Shown here: positions 25,697 through 32,446 of the stretch, one piece after another
Layout: each line of letters begins with the position of its first letter
How positions within the stretch are numbered: position 1 is the first letter of the stretch
Assembly (NCBI GenBank): GCA_038147195.1
Contig: JAYQTB010000004.1
Location: 1,612,001 to 1,676,000 of the forward strand
Length of the DNA stretch: 64,000 nucleotides
Direction: 5' to 3'
Origin: Eutrophocola salsuginis
GTDB lineage: Bacteria; Pseudomonadota; Gammaproteobacteria; Pseudomonadales; Pseudohongiellaceae
Made by a program: the position numbers and the translations under genes
The notes under the pieces: generated by a model
Told to the model about the DNA's origin: nothing
The model's database searches: none
Seen by the model: only the letters and a program-made list of their open reading frames with translations

Positions 25697-25737
25697 AAAA
25701 CGACCTGTTTCTGGGGTACAGAAAATCAGGTCGTTTT
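25697..25737 (-). terminator. Terminator-like hairpin in the leader of the SET/PLP operon (possible attenuator)
   Basis: Read on the minus strand: stem AAAACGACCTG / CAGGTCGTTTT (11 bp) continued by TTTCTG/CAGAAA (6 bp) around a 5-base loop, then TTTTTCTTTTC. It lies 35 bases before the SET start codon and just after the candidate promoter. It may be an attenuator of this operon, or it may simply end transcription from the BASS gene. The reverse direction also has a short T-run. Confidence 0.75.
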
Positions 25738-25746
25738 CAGGCGCGA

Positions 25747-25775
25747 TTTATACTCTTGCTTGGGGGGGCATACAA
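25747..25775 (-). promoter_or_regulatory. Candidate promoter for the SET/PLP operon
   Basis: On the minus strand TTGTAT (25770-25775), 17-base spacer, TATAAA (25747-25752). Transcription would start near 25740, immediately before the hairpin at 25697-25737. Confidence 0.45.
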
Positions 25776-25896
25776 GAATTTTTTACGTCTGGGGCAAAGT
25801 TTTTTTGGGTGCTGCCGGCGGTATGATGATGTGCGTAATCCCTAGAATTTACGGGGAAAAATGCTCTTCTGAATTCAGTCGTGTCTCAGGAGGCGC

Positions 25897-26823
25897 TCAG
25901 GGGCCGCTGGGGTGATTTAAACGCTTTGCGCTACCCCACCAGCCTGCCAGTAGCGAGCCCGAGAGGTTGTGCCAGAGACTGAAGACGGCACCGGGCAGTG
26001 CGGCGGCGGCCGAATAGAACTGGGTGGCCAGGGCAACCCCAAGGCCGGAATTCTGCATTCCCACCTCGATGGCGATGGTCCTGCACGTCGCTTCGTCATA
26101 GCGCAGCAGCCGACAGAGGCCATAGGCACCACCGATACCGCACAGATTGTGCAAGACGACGGCGACAAGGACGGCAGTACCCATAACAGCCATATTCGCG
26201 CTGTTCAGGGCCACGACGATGCCGATGATCAGCACGATGGCGATGACCGACACCGCCGGGAAGACTGCTTCGGCTGTTCGTAACCGCTCACCCAACCAAG
26301 TATTGATGGCCAGGCCGGCAGCAACCGGCCCGATGACGATCTGCAGGATGCTCAGCATCATGTCGAGAATGGGGACATCGATCGCCTGCCCGAGATACAT
26401 CCAGGTAAGTAGCGGGGTTGCCACCACCGACAACAGCGTGGACACCATGGTTAGGGCAATGGACAGGGCTAGGTCTCCCCGGGCCAGGTAGCAGATCACA
26501 TTCGATGCCGTCCCGCCCGGACAGCACCCCACCAGAACCAGCCCGATGACCAGCTCCCGTTCCTCCAGTAACAGGTGGGCGATGAGGAATGCGACCAGTG
26601 GCATCAGTAGGAACTGCATGCCGGTGCCCACAAGGACCTTGACTGGCCGGCAAAACACGTTCGTAAAATTGTCCAGGGTCAGCGTGAGACCCATGGCGAA
26701 CATAATGACGGTCAGCAGTGGCACGATGGCGCCCGACAGCGGCGCGAACATGCCGGGCTGCAGGTAGGCCAAGATCGCGGCCAGGATGGCGAACATGGGA
26801 AACAGAGATGTAATACGTGTCAT
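25897..26823 (-). CDS. BASS-family (bile acid:sodium symporter-like) transporter
   Basis: 308 residues from ATG 26823, with about ten hydrophobic segments. The signatures are FAMGLTLTLDNF near residue 45, GCCPGGTASNVICYLARGD near residue 110 (cross-over helix), and VGMQNSGLGVALA near residue 255, all diagnostic of the BASS superfamily. Such transporters take up organic anions (bile acids, pantoate, pyruvate-like compounds) with sodium; the substrate here is unknown. The frame is open 26 codons further upstream, but that part has no family match. It is followed by the SET/PLP operon on the same strand, separated by the hairpin. Confidence 0.9.
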   Translation of the reverse strand: MTRITSLFPMFAILAAILAYLQPGMFAPLSGAIVPLLTVIMFAMGLTLTLDNFTNVFCRPVKVLVGTGMQFLLMPLVAFLIAHLLLEERELVIGLVLVGCCPGGTASNVICYLARGDLALSIALTMVSTLLSVVATPLLTWMYLGQAIDVPILDMMLSILQIVIGPVAAGLAINTWLGERLRTAEAVFPAVSVIAIVLIIGIVVALNSANMAVMGTAVLVAVVLHNLCGIGGAYGLCRLLRYDEATCRTIAIEVGMQNSGLGVALATQFYSAAAALPGAVFSLWHNLSGSLLAGWWGSAKRLNHPSGP

Positions 26824-26899
26824 GCAATGTCGTTCGTTGTTTTGCCCCGCACTGTAAACCGATGCCGCTGGTAAAGCCAATAGGGCATATACTGGCCAC

Positions 26900-27172
26900 A
26901 TTGTTTATTCAGGCAGTTGCTTCAGCGGGAAAATCAGGTACCAGTCCATGGATGGCAACTATCTGACAGCCAATTGTCACTGCATCACATGCTGTAAAAC
27001 CAGCACCGTACCATCCGTGTCCTGGGTGATCATGCAGAAGTAAAGATTCGCGTTATAAGCATGCGAGGCGGCCATCCTGGAATCGTCGAACAGGGGTAGG
27101 CGCCACCTCTGCCATGACTGCAGTACCCCTTTGGTCTTCGAATCAATGGAACGTACTCACCAGCTGGCTTGC
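26900..27172 (+). pseudogene. Decayed GFA-domain (glutathione-dependent formaldehyde-activating type) protein
   Basis: In one frame (positions 2 mod 3) the sequence reads YSGSCFSGKIRYQS, then NCHCITCCKTS, then after two stops RRHLCHDCSTPLVFES. These match the three zinc-ligand blocks of GFA-family proteins (SCxCGxIR, CHCxxCxK, CxxCGTPL). It is broken by TAA codons at 27041 and 27056, lacks an ATG before the first Cys block, has Ser in place of a ligand Cys in the first block, and has no recognisable C-terminus. Ordinary intact members are about 130 residues. It is a remnant, not an active gene. Confidence 0.7.
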
Positions 27173-27255
27173 CTGGCTGGTTCGTACTGGAGTTTGAAAC
27201 GCCCATGCTCAAGTTGCTTTTCAGTATCAGTGTTACCGGAATGGCGTGATATTAA

Positions 27256-27420
27256 AAACGCCGCAGTTGGCTGAAGGGACCGATCTATTTTGATGTCTCG
27301 GCACAGATCCAGACGTTCCTGGTGTCAGGCCATCTGGGCGCGGTACTGGAGTTTTAGACCATCTTTGGCGGCATGATCTACGCCTACTTCAAGCACCCCG
27401 CGAAGAAAGGTTCTACTCTG
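27256..27420 (+). other. Possible second gene remnant, unidentified
   Basis: After the GFA remnant, frame 1 reads LKGPIYFDVSAQIQTFLVSG...AVLEF, a TAG stop near 27358, then TIFGGMIYAYFKHPAKK. The protein-like composition continues across the stop, as expected of a decayed gene. I cannot identify the family. The rest of the 26824-27432 gap holds nothing else that I can support. Confidence 0.3.
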
Positions 27421-27432
27421 GATTGTAACCGG

Positions 27433-27888
27433 CTACTCGTTCAAAACGCTTACAACGGGCAGATCGACCGTCGTGGAAAAGCCGCCTTCGAACTGCAGCG
27501 TAAGTTTGACGTTGGAGCCCTCTTTCAAAGGTCGCTTCAATCCCATCAGCATCAGGTGTAGGCCACCTGACTCCAACTTCAGTTGACCGCGGGCAGGCAA
27601 ACTCGCCGACATTACATGCTCCATCGCCATCACGCCACCTACATGTCGCACGGTTTTGTGCAGCATCGCCGAGTTGGCTACTGGCGTGGAGGCGCCGGTG
27701 AGTTCCAGTGCTTCATCACTTTCATTTACCAGCGTCATGTAGGCCGCTGTGTTCATGGTACCGGGTGGCAGTCCGCGTATGGAACCATTGCGCACCATGA
27801 CGATGGGGTTCACCGCTGCCAGGGCTAGGACTGGTAACAGGCAAACCGCGATCAGGATGGTCAGTGATAATCTCTTTGGGGTACGCAT
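27433..27888 (-). CDS. PCu(A)C-family periplasmic copper chaperone
   Basis: 151 residues with a signal peptide (TILIAVCLLPVLALA). The cupredoxin-like domain carries the PCu(A)C copper motif H-M...H-x-M: SAMLHKTVRHVGGVMAME followed about 20 residues later by GGLHLML. Such proteins bind Cu(I) and deliver it to the CuA site of cytochrome oxidase or to other periplasmic proteins. The lipoprotein gene lies 12 bases upstream and moeA beyond, so moeA-lipoprotein-chaperone is probably one transcript. It may also supply the candidate copper proteins of this window (inference). Confidence 0.9.
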   Translation of the reverse strand: MRTPKRLSLTILIAVCLLPVLALAAVNPIVMVRNGSIRGLPPGTMNTAAYMTLVNESDEALELTGASTPVANSAMLHKTVRHVGGVMAMEHVMSASLPARGQLKLESGGLHLMLMGLKRPLKEGSNVKLTLQFEGGFSTTVDLPVVSVLNE

Positions 27889-27900
27889 GACGTTTTCTCT

Positions 27901-28620
27901 TCAGGATTTCGGGATAACGACCTGGATACTGGGCGCAATGTCCATGGCGATATTGCCGCGTAACCGGTAGCCGCCCACCGCTTGGCGCATGGTCTGGTAG
28001 ATCCAGCGCCCCTCCTCATCTGTCCTGGCATTGATCAGGAACACGGCTTCACGGTCACGGATGTACTGGCCGATCTCTCCTAGCTCAACCATGATCTCCA
28101 AGCCACGATCGTTTAGCAGTTCGGCATCGAGGGCGAACACTTCCATGTCGATATCGCGTGCCTGTTCAAGTCGAACACGTGCAGCGGCTACGGCGGCATC
28201 TTCCCGATCGATACTTGCAGCTCGATTGAGCAGGCTTTCGGCATTGTCGAACTGGCTAATCTGGATCGCAGCATCGACTAACTCTATATAGCGAAGTACG
28301 ATGTCGTGGATACCCTGCTGGGCCACCTCGTTTTCAGGATCAAAATCCAGCACCGACCGGAACCCGTCATAGGCATTGTCCCCCGCCGGTGAGGTCAAGC
28401 GGTTGTCTTCATAAGCCAGGCGTGCCTCGTATAGCATGTCGGCTATGATTCGCTGCCTGAGGAAAGGGTCATTGCTGTTCTGGGATACCGCACTACCATC
28501 GCTGGTATTATTCGGTGAGGTATCCGGCGAATAAACCACGTTGCCAGTGTCAACATCGGCACAGGAAGCCAGAAGCATCAGGGCGCACAAGGGGTGAAAT
28601 TTTCTCAGGATATTGCACAT
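27901..28620 (-). CDS. Outer-membrane lipoprotein with helical repeats, unknown function
   Basis: 239 residues from ATG 28620. Lipobox LLASC near residue 20. A polar linker with VVYSPDTSP follows, then an Asp-rich helical region (residues 45-170) that resembles tetratricopeptide or sel1-like helices (AYDGFRSVLDFDPENEVAQQ), and a C-terminal beta-like part (GRWIYQTMRQAVGGYRLRGN). It shares the VYSP linker motif with the lipoprotein at 3909-4508. It lies 8 bases after moeA and 12 before the copper chaperone, so the three are co-transcribed. No family was recognised. Confidence 0.65.
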   Translation of the reverse strand: MCNILRKFHPLCALMLLASCADVDTGNVVYSPDTSPNNTSDGSAVSQNSNDPFLRQRIIADMLYEARLAYEDNRLTSPAGDNAYDGFRSVLDFDPENEVAQQGIHDIVLRYIELVDAAIQISQFDNAESLLNRAASIDREDAAVAAARVRLEQARDIDMEVFALDAELLNDRGLEIMVELGEIGQYIRDREAVFLINARTDEEGRWIYQTMRQAVGGYRLRGNIAMDIAPSIQVVIPKS

Positions 28621-28628
28621 GGCAGGGA

Positions 28629-29840
28629 TCAAAGAATACCGCTGAAGGGAATAAATTTCAGCCACTCCCCTTTAGACACCGTTTTCCCTTGCGGAATTTC
28701 AGCGAGCCCGTCCGCCCAAGCCAGGGAGGTCATCAGACTTGAGCCCTGGTTGCCAAAAGCATCCAGCACCTGGCCACCCTTGGCGTCATCGACCAGCCGC
28801 ACGCGCAGGAACTCGAGGCGGCTGCCTGGCGTAGAAATATCAAAACCCGCCCTGACCTGTATTTGCGGTGACTTATCCGTGGTGCTTCCCTGGGTCTTTA
28901 GCAGATAGGGACGTACCAGCATGGCAAAGGTAACGAAAACCGCCACGGGATTGCCCGGTAGGCCAAAGAATGGAATGCCCTTGATGCGGCCATAGGAGAA
29001 GGGCTTACCCGGCTTGATCGCCAGTTTCCACAAAGACAACTGGCCAAGCTCTTCCACCGCATGCCTGACATGGTCCTCATCGCCCACGGAAACACCCCCA
29101 GTCGTTATGATGCAGTCGGCTTCAGTAGCAGCTTCCTTTAAAGCTGCCTGGGTACTAGCAAGGGAATCTTCCACGATGCCTTTCTTGATCACACGCATGC
29201 CCAGGCTGGCGAGCAGTCCTTCCAATGTGAAACTGTTGGAGTCATACAATTGCCCCGGCTGCAGCGGCTGGCCTGGTGGAATCACCTCGTCGCCTGTATT
29301 AATGATGGCAACGGTAAGTGGCTTCTTCACGGTCACGACAGCAATGCCAAGCGAGGCAAGCAAACCAAGATCCTGCGGACGCAGGCGATGCCCCGCCTCT
29401 AGGATTACTTCACCAACCGCCACATCATGACCTTTCAGGCGAATATTATCACCGGGCTCCGGCAGCACCATGATGGCAACGCCACCCCCTCCTGACTGCG
29501 TGTTTTCCTGGATAACCACCGCGTCGGCGCCATCTGGCATGGGTGCACCGGTAAAGATGCGAGCCGCGGTGCCGCATGACAGGCTCGATCCCGGATGACC
29601 AGCCGCAATAGTCTGCGACACGGGCAACATACAGCCCGGCTTCTCGAGATCTGCAATATTTACTGCATAACCGTCCATGGCACTGTTATCGAATGCCGGC
29701 ACATCGATATCTGCCGCGCAGGACCGAGCCAGCACGCACCCGAGTGCTTCCTGCAACGGCAGATTGATTATCGCAGGATTTTCCTGCACATCACCAAGCA
29801 GGAATGCCAGGGCTTTCTCCAGGGGAATCAACTGGGACAT
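28629..29840 (-). CDS. moeA: Molybdopterin molybdenumtransferase
   Basis: Inserts molybdate into adenylylated molybdopterin, the last step of molybdenum-cofactor synthesis. 403 residues. Motifs are VPAFDNSAMDGYAV near residue 47, RIFTGAPMPDGADAVVIQE, NTGDEV, LYDSNS, IITTGGVSVGDEDHV, and KPGKPFSYG with FFGLPGNPVAVFVTF. All four expected domains are present. It could provide cofactor for the molybdenum hydroxylase at 49.2-51.8 kb. It is the first gene of a three-gene unit with the lipoprotein and copper chaperone. Confidence 0.96.
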   Translation of the reverse strand: MSQLIPLEKALAFLLGDVQENPAIINLPLQEALGCVLARSCAADIDVPAFDNSAMDGYAVNIADLEKPGCMLPVSQTIAAGHPGSSLSCGTAARIFTGAPMPDGADAVVIQENTQSGGGGVAIMVLPEPGDNIRLKGHDVAVGEVILEAGHRLRPQDLGLLASLGIAVVTVKKPLTVAIINTGDEVIPPGQPLQPGQLYDSNSFTLEGLLASLGMRVIKKGIVEDSLASTQAALKEAATEADCIITTGGVSVGDEDHVRHAVEELGQLSLWKLAIKPGKPFSYGRIKGIPFFGLPGNPVAVFVTFAMLVRPYLLKTQGSTTDKSPQIQVRAGFDISTPGSRLEFLRVRLVDDAKGGQVLDAFGNQGSSLMTSLAWADGLAEIPQGKTVSKGEWLKFIPFSGIL

Positions 29841-29925
29841 TCAAGTAACCGCTTCAAATTAGGGGCTGTATTCTAACCTGAACGGCGCAACCTTGCTCCT
29901 TGTCCCTTATCCCTGCCTCCTCCGC

Positions 29926-29931
29926 TATAAT
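29926..29931 (+). promoter_or_regulatory. -10 element of the TauE-like permease gene
   Basis: TATAAT lies 28 bases before GTG 29959; no good -35 was found. It supports the GTG start, because the alternative TTG 29893 would precede the promoter. Confidence 0.45.
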
Positions 29932-29958
29932 GCGTGCCTTTTTATCGTGGCTCTTCAC

Positions 29959-30711
29959 GTGACTGACTATTTAATCTACCTCGTCCCGGTTATCGTTTTT
30001 GGCGGCGCCTACCTCTCTACGGTAGCCGGCATGGGTGGCGGCCTGCTCATACTGGCTACCTGCTCGCAGATCATGCCTATCAATATCGTCATCCCGCTCA
30101 ACGGGGTATTCGTCCTGGCCGGCCAGGTGACACGCACAGTGCAGTTCTGGCATCACATCGAGTGGAGGATCACAGGGCCCTTCATACCCGGCTCTGTCAT
30201 TGGCGCCCTGATCGGCACCCTGATTTACTTCAGCCTGTCCGATATCGTCATCGTCCTCCTGCTAGGCACAGTCATGCTGTGGTTCAGCTGGGTCCCTAGC
30301 GGCCAGGGCACACAGGCGCTCGCCGCGAAAATCCCGCAACCCTGGTTCTGTGTGGGCATCATCCATACCTTCCTGTCGACGGTGTCGGGCGCAGGCGGCC
30401 TTATGCAGTCCCTGATGGTGAACAGCAAGCTACCCAAGGAAGGCGTGGTGGCTACCATTGCCGGTACGTTGCTGGCGATGTCGCTTTTTAAAACGTTGGG
30501 CTATTTCCTGGCGGGATTCGATTACATGATCTGGCTGCCGGTCATCCTGCTGTCCTGGGTAACCGGTGTCGCCGGTACCGCGCTGGGTAGGCACTCGCTT
30601 AAACGGATGCCGGATATTTTCTTTCGTCGCCTGATCAAGACGATGGTGACTGTTTTTGCCCTGCGCCTTTTCTGGCGGGCCGCTTCGCTCGCCTGGGGGA
30701 ATTCGGCGTAG
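29959..30711 (+). CDS. TauE/SafE-family membrane permease
   Basis: About 250 residues with eight hydrophobic segments. The duplicated Gly-rich motif of the family is seen as STVAGMGGGLLI (residue 25) and LSTVSGAGGLMQS (residue 145). The family exports sulfite, sulfoacetate or other small sulfonated or organic anions; the substrate here is unknown. The start is set at GTG 29959 because a TATAAT element lies just upstream; TTG 29893 gives a longer and less likely N-terminus. Its last 77 bases overlap the convergent RmlD-like gene. Confidence 0.85.
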   Translation: MTDYLIYLVPVIVFGGAYLSTVAGMGGGLLILATCSQIMPINIVIPLNGVFVLAGQVTRTVQFWHHIEWRITGPFIPGSVIGALIGTLIYFSLSDIVIVLLLGTVMLWFSWVPSGQGTQALAAKIPQPWFCVGIIHTFLSTVSGAGGLMQSLMVNSKLPKEGVVATIAGTLLAMSLFKTLGYFLAGFDYMIWLPVILLSWVTGVAGTALGRHSLKRMPDIFFRRLIKTMVTVFALRLFWRAASLAWGNSA

Positions 30712-31723
30712 TGTTTTTTCCCCGGGGTGTGGCTGGCCGGGTCTTGCCCTTCTTCGGCGGCGGCTTCCCGGCTTTGTGTGCAACCTCCAGTTTTTCCTCG
30801 ATCCTCGGCCTGGCTTTCACCGCCGGCGTCTTATTGCGCACCCCATATAGTGCCTCAATTACTTCGACCACTCCCGGACCGCGGGAGCGTTGTTTGATGC
30901 CGAAAGTGGCCATGAGTTTCGTGCAGTTCAGCGCCGAGTTATGGATATAAGGTGCTTCCACTGGCAGTAGTTCCATGGCCAGGTCTGGCTTCACCTTTTC
31001 CAGGTGCTTGTCATGCTTGGCCGCTTCTTCCAGTACCAGCTGTACGAAGGCATCCTGGTTGACCGGCTGCATGGAATTGTAGTGATAGGTACCCCAGACG
31101 GTGGCATTGCAGTCCACCTGTAAGGCGATACCGAGTATCACTCTCGCCACATCGCTGGCCGGGGTCGGACTGAATCGGTTATCCACCACACTGACCTTCC
31201 CTTTCTCTTTCTTGCAGGTGTCGATCAGGTTCTGGAAATAATGATTGCGGTAGCGGCTGAACAGCCAATCCGTCCGCAGAATGATGTGTTTTTCCGTTTC
31301 TCCGCGCAGGGTGCGCTCACCATACCACTTGCTCTGCCCGTATCGGCAGGTGGGATTGGTTTCATCTTCCTCGGTGTAGGTTTCCTTTTTCTTGCCGTCG
31401 AACACGTAGCTGCTGGAATGCTGAAGCATAGGTATGCCCAGCTGCCCGCAAACTCGGGCGAGGCCGGTCACGCCCTCGGTATTGACCAGGTCGCACAGTC
31501 GCGCGGACTCGGCATCCGTTTCAGCCTTCTGCAGATTGGTATAGGTGGAGACGTTAATAAGTTGTGTGGGATTGGCTCGGGTGACAGCCTTCACGACTTC
31601 CTTGTGCTTGAGCACGTCCACATCGTTCGTAGCCAGGGGGACGAAGTCGACTTTACGCTCGGTCAGCAGGTTGCAAAGCTCCCGCCCCAGCTGACTGTTA
31701 GCACCAAATACAAGTAACTTCAA
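30635..31723 (-). CDS. RmlD-like NAD(P)-dependent sugar/dTDP-4-dehydrorhamnose reductase with basic tail
   Basis: 362 residues. Extended SDR fold: VFGANSQLGREL is the dinucleotide motif at the N-terminus, the catalytic residues are HSSSYVFDG and YGQSKWYGE (Tyr-x3-Lys), and SPTPASDVARVI follows. It matches the RmlD substrate-binding family, although the rest of the rml pathway is not here. Residues 315-362 form an extra Lys/Arg/Pro-rich tail (KAGKPPPKKGKTRPATPRGK and onward) not found in typical RmlD (about 300 residues). The start is TTG 31723 with GGAAG upstream. The tail is coded where the gene overlaps the permease on the other strand. Confidence 0.8.
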   Translation of the reverse strand: MKLLVFGANSQLGRELCNLLTERKVDFVPLATNDVDVLKHKEVVKAVTRANPTQLINVSTYTNLQKAETDAESARLCDLVNTEGVTGLARVCGQLGIPMLQHSSSYVFDGKKKETYTEEDETNPTCRYGQSKWYGERTLRGETEKHIILRTDWLFSRYRNHYFQNLIDTCKKEKGKVSVVDNRFSPTPASDVARVILGIALQVDCNATVWGTYHYNSMQPVNQDAFVQLVLEEAAKHDKHLEKVKPDLAMELLPVEAPYIHNSALNCTKLMATFGIKQRSRGPGVVEVIEALYGVRNKTPAVKARPRIEEKLEVAHKAGKPPPKKGKTRPATPRGKNTTPNSPRRAKRPARKGAGQKQSPSS

Positions 31724-31863
31724 GATTCTACTTCCTGTTTACCAGGCTTATTTCGAGGCTTGGAGATATAGCTTACTGGACAATGCGCCCCACAGGGAAA
31801 TACCATCGGGCAGCTTGTTTGGGCTCGATGGCTCTTGAAAGGGAGATTTCTGCCGATTTGCGA

Positions 31864-32319
31864 CTAGAAGGGTATATCGTCGTCGAAACTGTCCATGTCG
31901 GCAGGTGCCGGCTGGGGCGCGCTTTGCGGACGTGAGGGCTGCGACGCCTGGTAATTGCCACCACCGTTGCCACCGCCACTGCCGCGGCTGTCCAGCATCT
32001 GCATTTCGTTGGCAATGATGTCGGTCGCGTAGCGCTTGACACCATCCTGCTCCCAAGAACGGGTCTGCAGACGGCCTTCGACATACAATTTTGAGCCCTT
32101 GCGCACGTATTCGGAGACGATTTCCGCCAGACGCTGGTAGAAGGTGACACGGTGCCACTCGGTGCGCTCCACCTGTTCACCGGTGTTCTTGTCCTTCCAG
32201 GTTTCGCTCGTGGCCAGGGTAATGTTGGTTACTGCATTGCCGTTCGGCATGTACCGTGTTTCGGGGTCACCACCTACATTGCCGACCAGAATTACCTTGT
32301 TTACCCCTCTGCTTGCCAC
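31864..32319 (-). CDS. ssb: Single-stranded DNA-binding protein
   Basis: 151 residues from GTG 32319, chosen because AGGAGG stands five bases before it and MASRGVNKVILVGNVGG matches known Ssb starts. The OB fold (residues 1-110) is followed by a Gly/Gln/Pro-rich linker and the acidic tip DSFDDDIPF that recruits repair enzymes. The frame remains open 37 codons further upstream, but that stretch is intergenic DNA. It is divergent from uvrA, the usual arrangement in Proteobacteria. Confidence 0.97.
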   Translation of the reverse strand: MASRGVNKVILVGNVGGDPETRYMPNGNAVTNITLATSETWKDKNTGEQVERTEWHRVTFYQRLAEIVSEYVRKGSKLYVEGRLQTRSWEQDGVKRYATDIIANEMQMLDSRGSGGGNGGGNYQASQPSRPQSAPQPAPADMDSFDDDIPF

Positions 32320-32369
32320 GTATACCTCCTGATGAATTAGTGTGCAATTTACAAAACTTACTTTGCTAT

Positions 32370-32386
32370 GAAGTCTAGCAGACTTC
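32370..32386. promoter_or_regulatory. Inverted repeat between ssb and uvrA
   Basis: GAAGTC-TAGCA-GACTTC, arms of 6 with a 5-base spacer, midway between ssb and uvrA. It does not match the LexA consensus CTGT-N8-ACAG, so an SOS box is not supported. It may be an operator for either gene. Confidence 0.35.
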
Positions 32387-32419
32387 TGAAAAAATTCGAT
32401 TAGAAAATGCTTTCGGGCG

Positions 32420-32425
32420 TATAAT
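32420..32425 (+). promoter_or_regulatory. -10 element of uvrA
   Basis: TATAAT 22 bases before the GTG start of uvrA; the -35 is weak (TTCGAT at 32395, spacer 19). Confidence 0.4.
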
Positions 32426-32446
32426 TGCACGTTTGATTTCGCGATT

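Noticed and set aside
32320..32446. LexA/SOS box between ssb and uvrA
   Set aside because: No CTGT-N8-ACAG match; the inverted repeat present has a different sequence.
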